Of a stretch of DNA of 25,266 nt, positions 16,543 through 25,202 are shown piece by piece. Below the pieces are notes generated by a model. That model saw only the letters and a program-made list of their open reading frames with translations. It had not been told where the DNA came from and ran no database searches. This DNA is from Phycisphaerales bacterium UBA3190. Its GTDB lineage: Bacteria > Planctomycetota > Phycisphaerae > Phycisphaerales > UBA1924. Location: the NCBI GenBank assembly GCA_002364005.1, contig DEXG01000008.1, forward strand, positions 104,717 to 129,982. The letters are read 5' to 3'. The position numbers and the translations under genes were made by a program. Position 1 is the stretch's first letter, and each line of letters starts with the position of its first letter.

Positions 16543-18972
16543 ATGAGCATTGCCACACTGATCACCGTCATCCTGAGCGTCCTGCTGGGCGCGTTTGTGC
16601 TGGCGGCCATGATCTTCCTGATCGGCAAGATCTTCGGCATCACCTTCCTGGTGCTGCGCAACATCTTCAGTTTCATCGGGGCCGAGATCACCGATGTCCT
16701 GCGCTTTGCCAGTTCCATACTCGCCAGCGTGCTGTTCGCGCCGCTGGTCGTGCTGAGCATTGTCATCGGGCGCTGGTCCGCTTCCAAGCACTACGCCGGC
16801 TCGCTCATGTCTGAGCTGCGGGGCGCGACACGCTGCGTCTATCGCTTTTTCATCGGCAACCCCGCACGCCTCTTCGGGCTCGGCGGGGCCCTGGAGGGGG
16901 TCGAGCGACGCGTGCCCGATGCCATGGCCGCCGCACCCACACGCGATAAGCCCAGCAAGAAGCGCGTGGGCATGTTCGATGGCTACAAGATCGTCGGCTC
17001 GCTCAAGGGCGGCGGCTCGGGCGGGAAGCTCTACATCGCCGAGCCCGACGAGGTCAAGCAGGCCGTCTTCGCCAAGCGCAAGCTGGGCGAGGTCGAGCAG
17101 GTCGTGATCAAGGTTTTCTCGCTCAACGACGGGTCGAGTCTGCCTCAGATCGTGCGTGAGAGCCGCGCCCTTGACGCGGCCCGCCAGCTGGGTCTGGTGC
17201 TCGAGCACGAGATGACCCCAGATCGCTTTTACTATGTGATGCGCTATGTGCCGGGTGAGTCGCTCTCGGTGGTGACCCAGCGTCTGCACACCCTCAGCCC
17301 GGCCGAGGGGCTTGGCGAGGAAGAGCTGGCCCAGACCATGAACTACACGCGTGACCTGCTGGTCGCGCTGGATACCTATCACAACGCGGAGCTGTGGCAT
17401 AAGGATGTCAAGCCCGACAACATCATCGTCGATGGGCGCGGCCTCGACTCGACCGCACACCTGGTCGACTTCGGGCTCGTCACCCCGATGCGCAGCGCGA
17501 TGACCCTGACCACGCACGGCACCGAGTACTTCCGCGACCCCGAGCTGGTCCGTCAGGCCCTTCGTGGCGTGAAGGTCCACCAGATCGATGGTTCCAAGTT
17601 TGATGTCTACGCAGCCGGTGCGGTGCTCTACTCAATGATCGAGAACTCGTTCCCGGCCCACGGCGGGCTGAGCCAGATCACCAAGCGCTGCCCCGAGGCC
17701 CTGCGGTGGATCGTGCGTCGGGCCATGGCCGAGTACGACCGACGCTACCCCAGCGCCGCGGCCATGCTCGCGGACATGCAGGTCGTGATGCAGGCAAGCG
17801 ACCCGTTCTCGCTCAAGCCCATCGATCTGCCCAGCGTTTCACAAGGCGATCAGGCAGCGGAAGATATGGTGGACAGCATCCCCGCACCCGAGTGGGACGA
17901 CAGCATCCGCCCCGATTTCAAGCAGGTCGCCGGCTCGCCCGTGCCACCACGCGTGCAGCCCCCAATGGGGAAGGACGGTCGTGTGGGGCGCCCGCAGACC
18001 GCCACCGATTTCTGGTCTGGGCGTTACCGGGTTGCGGGTGCCCCCGTCGCAACCCCGCGCCGGAAGCAAGGCAAGCGTGCCGCAGCACCGGCGATGCCGG
18101 TTCAGCGCCAGCGCCCGCTGCGTGATCCCAGCGATCGTCTCCCCGCCCGCGAACAGCTCAAGAGCGCTCGGGCCCGTGCGCACCAGCGCCGCGAGAACGC
18201 AGCCAAGCGCATCAGCCAAGCACGCGCCGGTCGGCGTGGACGCAAGAGCGATTACTCCAACACCCCCGGTGCCGCGGTCGTCTTTGCCGGGCTGCTGGGC
18301 ATGGCCGTGCTCTTTGCGGGCGGGGTGATCGGTTACGGCATCTTCCAGGGCGATTCGTTCAGCAGTTCGCACAACGATGGCAGCGTGGTGATCCACGCTC
18401 CGAACGATGCGAGCGCCATCGCAACCCCGGCAACGCCCGGGACGCACGATGTCATCATCGATACAGGGAGCGTCAGCGTGACCGTGAGCAATCACGACCA
18501 GCACACGGACCACACTGACCACATCGATCACACCCACGCCGAGCACGATGTCCTGCCCGATGTTGATGCCAAGCTGCTGCTGGTGCCCATGCTGGTTCAG
18601 CCCATCGAGTCCCAGCTGATGCATTCACTCATCATCGGCACGGAGCATATGGGTGCCCATGGTGTGCAGTTCGTCGGCAGCGTTGTGCCAGAGGGCGAAG
18701 ACGAATCCTCAATCAACATGACCGCGGCACTGCAGAACGCGTTGGGCTCAACCCCGAACGACGCGGCTGATTATCCCCTCAAGGTCAAGTCGTGGCTGGC
18801 GACCCAGCCGCTCGACGGCGTGCTGATGCTGATCAATCGCCCAAGCGACCCGGAGCCGCAACGGGCATTGCTCGTGACCGATCGGTTCCACACCGATATC
18901 CCCCTGAACGATCACGCCGTGCACAGCATGCTCAATGTGCTTGCTGGCAATGGGTACACGCTCGAGGATTGA
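16543..18972 (+). CDS. Transmembrane Ser/Thr protein kinase with His-rich ectodomain
   Basis: An 809-aa predicted receptor-type kinase. Two hydrophobic segments (about 4-30 and 55-77) precede a Hanks-type kinase domain (about 145-415). Visible kinase elements are the Gly-rich loop GGGSGG (156-161), VIK with Lys190, Glu205, HKDVKPDN (286-293) with catalytic Asp288, DFG (309-311) and GTEYFRDPE (326-334), so it should be active. A long Pro/Arg-rich linker (about 430-570) leads to another helix (576-601). The outer domain has a tract with 7 His in 18 residues (651-668, HxxH spacing) and a folded-looking end (675-809). It lies 36 bp after the sigma factor gene, suggesting that it senses a signal, possibly a metal, and acts on that sigma. 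The signal is inference. Confidence 0.9.
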   Translation: MSIATLITVILSVLLGAFVLAAMIFLIGKIFGITFLVLRNIFSFIGAEITDVLRFASSILASVLFAPLVVLSIVIGRWSASKHYAGSLMSELRGATRCVYRFFIGNPARLFGLGGALEGVERRVPDAMAAAPTRDKPSKKRVGMFDGYKIVGSLKGGGSGGKLYIAEPDEVKQAVFAKRKLGEVEQVVIKVFSLNDGSSLPQIVRESRALDAARQLGLVLEHEMTPDRFYYVMRYVPGESLSVVTQRLHTLSPAEGLGEEELAQTMNYTRDLLVALDTYHNAELWHKDVKPDNIIVDGRGLDSTAHLVDFGLVTPMRSAMTLTTHGTEYFRDPELVRQALRGVKVHQIDGSKFDVYAAGAVLYSMIENSFPAHGGLSQITKRCPEALRWIVRRAMAEYDRRYPSAAAMLADMQVVMQASDPFSLKPIDLPSVSQGDQAAEDMVDSIPAPEWDDSIRPDFKQVAGSPVPPRVQPPMGKDGRVGRPQTATDFWSGRYRVAGAPVATPRRKQGKRAAAPAMPVQRQRPLRDPSDRLPAREQLKSARARAHQRRENAAKRISQARAGRRGRKSDYSNTPGAAVVFAGLLGMAVLFAGGVIGYGIFQGDSFSSSHNDGSVVIHAPNDASAIATPATPGTHDVIIDTGSVSVTVSNHDQHTDHTDHIDHTHAEHDVLPDVDAKLLLVPMLVQPIESQLMHSLIIGTEHMGAHGVQFVGSVVPEGEDESSINMTAALQNALGSTPNDAADYPLKVKSWLATQPLDGVLMLINRPSDPEPQRALLVTDRFHTDIPLNDHAVHSMLNVLAGNGYTLED

Positions 18973-18986
18973 AAACGAACTACAAC

Positions 18987-20054
18987 TCAGGTATCACGCG
19001 ACACTCGGATCAGCTGATCGAGTGTCGCTTTCGTTTTGCCCGTGTCGATCGCCTGCTGCGCCAGCTCGATGCCCGCGCTGATGTCATCGCACACGCCCGC
19101 GACCACGACCGCGGCCCCCGCGCTGAACGAAACCATATCCCGGTAGGGGCTGGGGTTGCCTGAGAAGATGTCGAGCATGATCTCGGCGCTGTGTTCGACG
19201 CTGTTTGCTTGCAACTGATCGAGTGAGGCCCGGGGCATCCCCAAGTCGACTGCATCGATCATTTCTTCGCGGAGCTTGCCCGCCTGCACATGCATGACGC
19301 GGGTCGGTGCCGTCGTTGAGAGTTCATCGAGCCCGTCGGTGCTGTGCACGACCATGGCGCGGGTGGCCCCCAGGTTGGCCAGGGCCTGGGCCATGGGCTC
19401 AACCAACGCATCGCTGTAGACCCCGATGAGCTGCCGATCCGCCCCGGCGGGGTTGGTCAGCGGCCCAAGGGCGTTGAAGATGGTGGGGACGCCAAGCGAT
19501 CGACGGGGGCCGATTGCGTGCTTCATCGCTGGGTGGTGGTGGATGGCAAAGCAGAAACACACGCCCGATTCCTGCAGGCACGCAGCTTGCTGCTCAGGGG
19601 TGGCATCGACATGGACACCAAGGGTCTGCAGCACCTCGGCCGAGCCACGCCCGGTGCGGGACCGGTTGCCGTGCTTGGCGACGACGACGCGGGAGACCGA
19701 CGAATCCTCGGGTGGTGTCACCGATGCGGCGACAATCGCGGCGGCGGTCGAAACATTGAACGATTTGGGCGCCCCGCCCGTGCCGCAGGTATCCAAGAGG
19801 GTTTCACCCGGTTTGAGGGTGTATGGCACCCGCTGGACATGGGCCCGCATGGCCCGCGCGGCCCCGGTGAGGGTCTGGGCATTGGGGGGCAGGGTCTGAA
19901 TGAGCGCCAGCAGCCCACCAATCTGGGCCTCATCGAACGCGCCATTGAGCAGGGCGAGGAAAACCCGCTCGCTCATCGCTTCATCGAGCGGCTCAGACGC
20001 GATCAGCGAAGAAAGGACAGATGGGAGTTCGAGTAAATCAGCATGATGAGGCAT
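18987..20054 (-). CDS. trpD: Anthranilate phosphoribosyltransferase
   Basis: TrpD transfers phosphoribose from PRPP to anthranilate, the second committed step of tryptophan synthesis, in the cytoplasm. The 355-aa product is of normal length. Diagnostic motifs are DTCGTGGAPKSFNVSTAAA (88-106, PRPP loop), VVAKHGNRS (124-132), GSAEVLQTLG (137-146), HHPAMKH, PRRSLGVPTIFNALGPLTNP and VVHSTDGLDELS. The loop reads GTGGAPKS where many homologs have GTGGD. No other trp gene is in the window, so it stands alone between a kinase gene and the Gln/Glu-rich protein gene. Its 3' end is convergent with the kinase gene (14 bp gap) and contains that gene's likely terminator. Confidence 0.95.
   Translation of the reverse strand: MPHHADLLELPSVLSSLIASEPLDEAMSERVFLALLNGAFDEAQIGGLLALIQTLPPNAQTLTGAARAMRAHVQRVPYTLKPGETLLDTCGTGGAPKSFNVSTAAAIVAASVTPPEDSSVSRVVVAKHGNRSRTGRGSAEVLQTLGVHVDATPEQQAACLQESGVCFCFAIHHHPAMKHAIGPRRSLGVPTIFNALGPLTNPAGADRQLIGVYSDALVEPMAQALANLGATRAMVVHSTDGLDELSTTAPTRVMHVQAGKLREEMIDAVDLGMPRASLDQLQANSVEHSAEIMLDIFSGNPSPYRDMVSFSAGAAVVVAGVCDDISAGIELAQQAIDTGKTKATLDQLIRVSRDT
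18998..19037 (+). terminator. Terminator of the sigma-kinase operon, embedded in trpD
   Basis: GCGACACTCG (18998-19007) pairs with CGAGTGTCGC (19019-19028). The centre ATCAGCTGAT is itself palindromic, giving about 15 bp of stem with one bulged G. TTTCGTTTT follows on the plus strand only. It therefore serves the kinase transcript while lying inside the last codons of the convergent trpD. Confidence 0.7.
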
Positions 20055-20144
20055 GCATCGAGCGTAGCACGCCCAGATCGATCGTGCAGAACACCAACCT
20101 CATCGTGTGAATGCATCGTACTGATAGGGAACACCGTAGAATGA

Positions 20145-22286
20145 ATGAGCACCATGAGCATCATGCACACCCCCAACTCGGTGACCCAACTCAGCCGCGC
20201 GGCACGCCGTGCGATTCTGCTGCGTCTGGTCCAGAACGAGATGGGGCGGATGCTCATCTGGACCCTCAGCGCCGCGATCGTGTTGCTGCTGATCGATCGT
20301 TTGCTCCTTGGCGGGCAGCTCGGCCCGTGGTGGCTGCTGATTATCGCGGCCGTGCTTGTGGCGGCGGTCTGGGCGATCGGACGCGCGTGGGTCAAGATCC
20401 CCAGCTCGACCAGCTCGGCGGGGGTGCTCGACGAGCGTTTGGGGCTGAGCAGTCGCCTGCGATCGGCGATCGAGCTGGCACGCGGCGGCGATGATCAGGC
20501 ATCGGGCTTTGTTGAGCTGGCCCTGCGCGATGCCGATGCTCTGGCAACCGGGATCGACGCCCACGCGGCTCGGCCCGATGTCAAGACCCAGCCGTGGTGG
20601 TGGTCGGGGATGCTCTTGGCGGGCATCGTGGCCGCGGGCGTCTGGATGCCAACACTGGCGCGGTCACCCAACGCACCCAAGCCCCAGCCCCCAACCCGGG
20701 CATTGGCGCAGATCGAGTCGACCAAAGCGCTGGCCGATGAGCTGGCCCAGGATGAATCGACCCCCGAATCCGTGCGTGATGAACTGAACGAGCTCGAGTC
20801 CCTGAAGGAGGAGCTTGAGCAGGGTGTCACCAATGAGCAGGAGGCCAATGCCCGCACGGCGGCCAAGCTCGATGAGATCGCCGATGCCTTGGAAGAAGAA
20901 TCCGAATCTGCCCGCGAGCAGGCGCGAGCGATCAGCGAATCGATCGAGGCGGCCCGGAATCAGGCACAGGCAAACGACGAACAGTGGGACCCGCGGGTCG
21001 ATGAGTTTGCTGACTCGATCCGTGAGCAACGGTTCGATGAGGCGGCCGATCAGATCGACGCGTTGAATGAGCAGCTTCAGGAGATGACCCCCGAGCAGCG
21101 GGAGCGCATCGCCCAGCAGTTGGAAGACCTGGCCAACGCGATCGAGCCCGAACCGGCAGACGAGGCGGCAGAGCCCGAGCCACAGCGCGAACTGAGCGAA
21201 TCGCTGCGTGAACAGGCCGAGCGTGTTCGTGAGGAGCCCGAGAAGCAGGAAGATCAGGCGGAACAGGATTCATCGCGGCCCAACGAGCAGGACGAGCAGG
21301 GGCAAGGCGAGTCTCAGGAAGGCGACGAGCCGGAGGGGAGCGAGTCTGAGCCCGGGCAGGAGGGCCCAGAGCCGCAAGACCAGCCGCAGCGCCAGCCGCA
21401 GGATCAGTCGAATCAGGAACAGGGCGAGTCGGGTGAGAATGCGTCCGAGCAGGGTGAGCCGCGTGAGGGGGGCGAGTCGGAGCAGGGCCAGGACCAGCCG
21501 CAGGAGGGCATGGATCAATCCCCGGCTCAGCAGCAAGAGGGCGAGCCCGAAGCAGGAGAACAGGGTCAGGAGCAACAGCAAGGTCAGGAACCTGGCCAAG
21601 AGCAGGGCCAAGAGCGGGGTCAAGAACAGGCCCAGGAGCAGGCCCAGGAACAGGGTCAGGAAGATGGTGAAGGCGAGCCGCGTGAGGTGCCCGAGGAGGG
21701 GCAGGGTGATTCGGATGAATCGCTCGAGGAGCGTCTGCGCCGGATGAGCGAGCAGCAACAGCGCTCGCAGCGGGATGAACGCAACGCCGAGCGATTGCGT
21801 GAGCAGGCCCGTCGCCTGACCAGCCCGGAAGACCAGCCGCAGGATGAGACGGGCGAGTCCGGGCGGATGCCCGATGTTCCTGAGCAGCTCCAGCAGCAAG
21901 GCGGAGCGGGTAATGGCGACCGCGATCCGAATGCCGAGCCGAGTGTCCCGGATCAGCAAGAGAGCACCTTCGTGCCCGTCGATGGGCGGGACAAGGAGGG
22001 CGGCTCGGGTGGTGAGCCGGTGGGCAAGTGGTACGGGCCGGAGGGCGAGGCGACCGAGCCGGGGCAGTCGAGCCAGACCGCCCAGCGGTTCCGAAGGGCC
22101 TCGGAGCAGGCACAGCGGGCGATCGATGAGCAGCAGGTGCCGCGTCGCTATCGCCACCTCGTGCGTGAGGCGTTCGAACGGGTGAAGGAACGCGCCGACG
22201 CGATCGAGGGCGGCGGGACCATCGCGCCCCAGGGCAAGGACGCGGTCCCCAGCAAGCCCAGCGAAGGTTCGGGCAGCGACGGGTGA
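20145..22286 (+). CDS. Membrane protein with long Gln/Glu/Pro/Gly-rich tract (DUF4175-like layout)
   Basis: Function unknown; 713 aa. Hydrophobic segments lie at about 36-55, 60-79 and 150-169, with the segment LDERLGLSSRLRSAIELA (95-112) between the second and third, which recalls DUF4175-type proteins. A charged helical region (about 190-350) follows, then a low-complexity stretch (about 360-520) of Gln, Glu, Pro, Gly, Asp and Ser containing a 12-bp tandem repeat. The end is ordered again: FVPVDGRDKEGGSGGEP and a terminal QVPRRYRHLVREAFERV helix. Its stop overlaps the VWA protein start as GTGA, so the two are translationally coupled and probably act in one envelope complex. ATG 20145 was used; 20154 and 20163 are alternatives. 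Confidence 0.8.
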   Translation: MSTMSIMHTPNSVTQLSRAARRAILLRLVQNEMGRMLIWTLSAAIVLLLIDRLLLGGQLGPWWLLIIAAVLVAAVWAIGRAWVKIPSSTSSAGVLDERLGLSSRLRSAIELARGGDDQASGFVELALRDADALATGIDAHAARPDVKTQPWWWSGMLLAGIVAAGVWMPTLARSPNAPKPQPPTRALAQIESTKALADELAQDESTPESVRDELNELESLKEELEQGVTNEQEANARTAAKLDEIADALEEESESAREQARAISESIEAARNQAQANDEQWDPRVDEFADSIREQRFDEAADQIDALNEQLQEMTPEQRERIAQQLEDLANAIEPEPADEAAEPEPQRELSESLREQAERVREEPEKQEDQAEQDSSRPNEQDEQGQGESQEGDEPEGSESEPGQEGPEPQDQPQRQPQDQSNQEQGESGENASEQGEPREGGESEQGQDQPQEGMDQSPAQQQEGEPEAGEQGQEQQQGQEPGQEQGQERGQEQAQEQAQEQGQEDGEGEPREVPEEGQGDSDESLEERLRRMSEQQQRSQRDERNAERLREQARRLTSPEDQPQDETGESGRMPDVPEQLQQQGGAGNGDRDPNAEPSVPDQQESTFVPVDGRDKEGGSGGEPVGKWYGPEGEATEPGQSSQTAQRFRRASEQAQRAIDEQQVPRRYRHLVREAFERVKERADAIEGGGTIAPQGKDAVPSKPSEGSGSDG
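21585..21668 (+). repeat. Seven tandem 12-bp coding repeats (Gln-Glu-x-x units)
   Basis: Seven consecutive 12-bp units of the type CARGARCAGGSY encode four-residue Gln-Glu-x-x units within the low-complexity tract. Units vary mostly at third positions, which points to an old expansion kept under selection for composition, not a fresh slippage array. Confidence 0.8.
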
Positions 22287-25198
22287 ACCTCGATATTGAC
22301 CATCCCGTTTGGTTGCTGCTGGTGCTGGTGGGCGTGCTGAGCGCCTTCTGGGGCTGGCGGGCCATGCGTGGCATCCCCAAGGGGCGACGCGCGCTGGCGG
22401 TGGGGTCGCGGGCGCTGCTGCTGATCACCCTGGCGCTGGCGATGAGCGGCGTGTACCGGGTGCAGAAGGCGGACGAGCTGACGCTGATCGGCGTCGTCGA
22501 TGTCTCGGGCTCGGTGCAGAGCTTCGCCCGGTTCGGGACCGATGAGCTGGGCCAGCCCATCGACATCGATCAGGCGGCTCGGGGGTTCCTGGCCCGATCG
22601 CTGGGGTCGAGGCAGGACGATGATCGCATCGCGTTGGTCGCGTTCGATGGCAACGCGGGCGTGGTGGCCGCCCCGTCCCGCGCCGGCGTGCTGGACCGAT
22701 CGGTGACCAAGACCCCGATCGATGGCAGCGACCTGCCCGGGGCGATCGAGCGGGCCCGCTCGCTGGTGCCCCCGGACAGCAACGCCCGCATCGTGGTATT
22801 CAGCGACGGGCGATCGACCACGCCCGGGCTCGATCGGGTGCCGGGCGATGTGCAGATCGATGTGGTCCCGATCCGCTACCAGATCGACGAAGAAGTGATC
22901 GTCGAGTCGGTCGAGGTGCCCACGCGGGCCCTGCCCGGGGCCCAGATCGAGGCGCGGGTGGTGATCCGCTCGCTTGCCCAGTCCAGCGGCGAGCTGCGCA
23001 TCAGCGACAACGGCAATCCCATCGACCTCAATGGCGAAGCATCGGGCAACGCGATGCGGGTGGTGCTCGATCCTGGGCAGCGGGTGCTGCTGGTGCCCAT
23101 GACGCTCGGGCCATCGCGTGTGCACCGGTTCGAGGCGCAGTTCATCCCCGATGAGATCGAGGCGGGGAAGCAATACAGCGGCGATACCAGCTTGCAGAAT
23201 AACCGGGCGGGCGGCGTGACCATGACCCGTTCGCGCGGGCGGGTGCTCGTTGTCTCGCCCACCGGGCAGGGCGGCACGCGCGAGAGTGCGGAGCTGGAAC
23301 GGGTGCTGGGCACCCAGCAGTGGGTGATCGAGCATCGCCTGCCCAGCGCATTCCCGGGTGATCTGCTGGATCTGGAGTCGTTCGATCTGGTGGTGCTTGT
23401 GAATACGCCACGGGATGGATTGCCCAATGGGAGCGACGGGCTGCTCAGCGCGTACGCGCAGGATCTGGGCGGCGGGGTGATCTTCGTCGGCGGGTGCGAG
23501 GCGCTGGGGGCGGGGGGCTGGCAGGGCTCAGTGATCGAAGAGATCCTGCCCGTGAAGCTGGATGTCGCGGACGATCTCATCACGCCTCAGGTCGCGGTGG
23601 TGCTCGTGCTCGATTCCTCGGGCTCGATGCGCCGGAACCTTGCGGGGTCTTCGCGGAGCCAGCAGCAGATCGCCAACGAGTCGGCGGCCGCGGCGCTGGA
23701 GATCCTCGACGAGCGGGACCTGATCGGTGTCGTTTCCTTCAGCAACAACGCCCAGACCGTCGTGGAGATCGGGACGAATGACCGCCCGGAGTCGACCCGG
23801 GCCCGCATCGAATCGATCGGCAGCGGCGGGGGGACCAACATCGGCGCGGGGCTGCGGGTGGCCCAGCGCATGCTCGAATCGGTCGAAGCCAGCACCAAGC
23901 ATGTCGTGCTGCTGTCCGATGGCGAGTCGATGAACCCGGGCGAGCTGCCCGGGCTGGCCGACGAGATGGGGCGTCAGGGCATCAAGGTCTCGACCATCGC
24001 TGTGGGCGACGCGGCGGACGAGCAGGGGATGCGTGATGTCGCCAAGCGCTCGGACGGGGTGTACTACCGGGTGCTGAACCCGAGCGTGCTGCCGACCATC
24101 TTCCTCAAGGCGATCCGCGTGGTGCGCACGCCGATGGTGCGGGAGGGCGATTTCGCGCCGATCGTGCTCGACTCCCAGAGCCCCGCGACGGGCACGCTGG
24201 GGGCGCTGCCCACGCTGGGCGGGCTGGTGATGACGGAACGCATCGGGGATGACCCGCGCGTGCGCACGCCGATTGTTTCCGACAAGGGCGAGCCGGTGCT
24301 GGCCTACCACCAGGCGGGGCTCGGGCGTGTTGCGGTGTTTACTTCCGATGTTGGGTACTGGGCACGGGACTGGATCGGCGATCCGGTCTTTGCCCAGCTC
24401 TGGGGCACCCTGAGCGCATGGACGATGCGCTCGGGCGATGAATCGCCCGGTGAGCTGATGATCAGCATGAAGGGCAGCAGCGCCGAAGTCGAGTACAACG
24501 CGATCGATGAGCAGGGCGCCCCAATCGACGGGCTCACGGTTGAGCTGCAGCAGTACGACCAGTCTGGGCAGACGCAATCGATCACCCTGACGCAGGTCGG
24601 CGCGGGGCGGTATACCGGGCAGACGCTGGCGATGTCGCCGGGTGTGCATGTGCTGATCGCGTCGCCCAGCGACGGCGGGCGGGCGTTGCAGCCGACGATC
24701 GCGGGGCTGGAAGTCAGCGGCTCGGCCGAGTTTGCGCATCTTGACGCCGACCCGCAATCGCTCATCGACCTGGCCCAGCGGAGCGGGGGGCGTGTGTTCG
24801 ATCTGGGATCGACCGAAACCGTCGATCTGTTCTCGCGTGAGGGGCTCACCATTCGACAGTCTTTGCAGCCGGTCTGGACCGTGCTGATCGCAATCGCGTT
24901 CGTGCTGTTCCTGATCGATCTGGCGATGCGTCGGGTCGCGTTCGATCGCTGGTTCGCCCAGGCAAGAGAGGACACGATCGCGGCGGCCCGTGCGGTGCGG
25001 GGCGAGCAGATGCAGCAGGCCTTCGCGTCGCGCCAGCAGGCGAAGCAGGCGGCACCGGCGGTGGGGGACATCGATCGCTCGCCGATGATGCGGCCACAAC
25101 CCAAGCCCAAGTCTGAACCGAAATCAGAAGAATCAGCAAGCGACAACCCACTGCTTGCGGCCAAGCGTCGGGCGCGGGAGCAGTTTGAAGAAGACTGA
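22283..25198 (+). CDS. Double VWA-domain membrane protein with glutamine-amidotransferase-like domain
   Basis: The 971-aa product begins with two membrane helices (about 8-25 and 42-57). The first VWA domain (about 66-195) has the metal-site motif DVSGS (73-77) and FSDG (173-176). A beta-rich segment (205-315) precedes an amidotransferase-like domain (about 318-426) ending in FVGGCEALGAGGW, where Cys405 is not at a clear nucleophile elbow. The second VWA domain (about 436-610) has DSSGS (444-448), GGGTNIGAG (515-523) and LLSDG (543-547), so both metal sites look intact. A final helix (about 864-884) is followed by a cytoplasmic basic, Gln-rich tail. Start is GTG within the previous stop codon. 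Such proteins often sit near MoxR ATPases and DUF58 proteins; neither is in this window. Confidence 0.88.
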   Translation: MNLDIDHPVWLLLVLVGVLSAFWGWRAMRGIPKGRRALAVGSRALLLITLALAMSGVYRVQKADELTLIGVVDVSGSVQSFARFGTDELGQPIDIDQAARGFLARSLGSRQDDDRIALVAFDGNAGVVAAPSRAGVLDRSVTKTPIDGSDLPGAIERARSLVPPDSNARIVVFSDGRSTTPGLDRVPGDVQIDVVPIRYQIDEEVIVESVEVPTRALPGAQIEARVVIRSLAQSSGELRISDNGNPIDLNGEASGNAMRVVLDPGQRVLLVPMTLGPSRVHRFEAQFIPDEIEAGKQYSGDTSLQNNRAGGVTMTRSRGRVLVVSPTGQGGTRESAELERVLGTQQWVIEHRLPSAFPGDLLDLESFDLVVLVNTPRDGLPNGSDGLLSAYAQDLGGGVIFVGGCEALGAGGWQGSVIEEILPVKLDVADDLITPQVAVVLVLDSSGSMRRNLAGSSRSQQQIANESAAAALEILDERDLIGVVSFSNNAQTVVEIGTNDRPESTRARIESIGSGGGTNIGAGLRVAQRMLESVEASTKHVVLLSDGESMNPGELPGLADEMGRQGIKVSTIAVGDAADEQGMRDVAKRSDGVYYRVLNPSVLPTIFLKAIRVVRTPMVREGDFAPIVLDSQSPATGTLGALPTLGGLVMTERIGDDPRVRTPIVSDKGEPVLAYHQAGLGRVAVFTSDVGYWARDWIGDPVFAQLWGTLSAWTMRSGDESPGELMISMKGSSAEVEYNAIDEQGAPIDGLTVELQQYDQSGQTQSITLTQVGAGRYTGQTLAMSPGVHVLIASPSDGGRALQPTIAGLEVSGSAEFAHLDADPQSLIDLAQRSGGRVFDLGSTETVDLFSREGLTIRQSLQPVWTVLIAIAFVLFLIDLAMRRVAFDRWFAQAREDTIAAARAVRGEQMQQAFASRQQAKQAAPAVGDIDRSPMMRPQPKPKSEPKSEESASDNPLLAAKRRAREQFEED

Positions 25199-25202
25199 GC
25201 AA

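Noticed and set aside
20932..22566. Long minus-strand open frame (544 codons) opposite the Gln/Glu-rich gene, plus another at 21270-22157
   Set aside because: Produced by the biased codons of the repeat tract. The translations are Arg/Pro/Ala- or Leu-rich with no family features, while the plus frame has helices, an ordered end and GTGA coupling.
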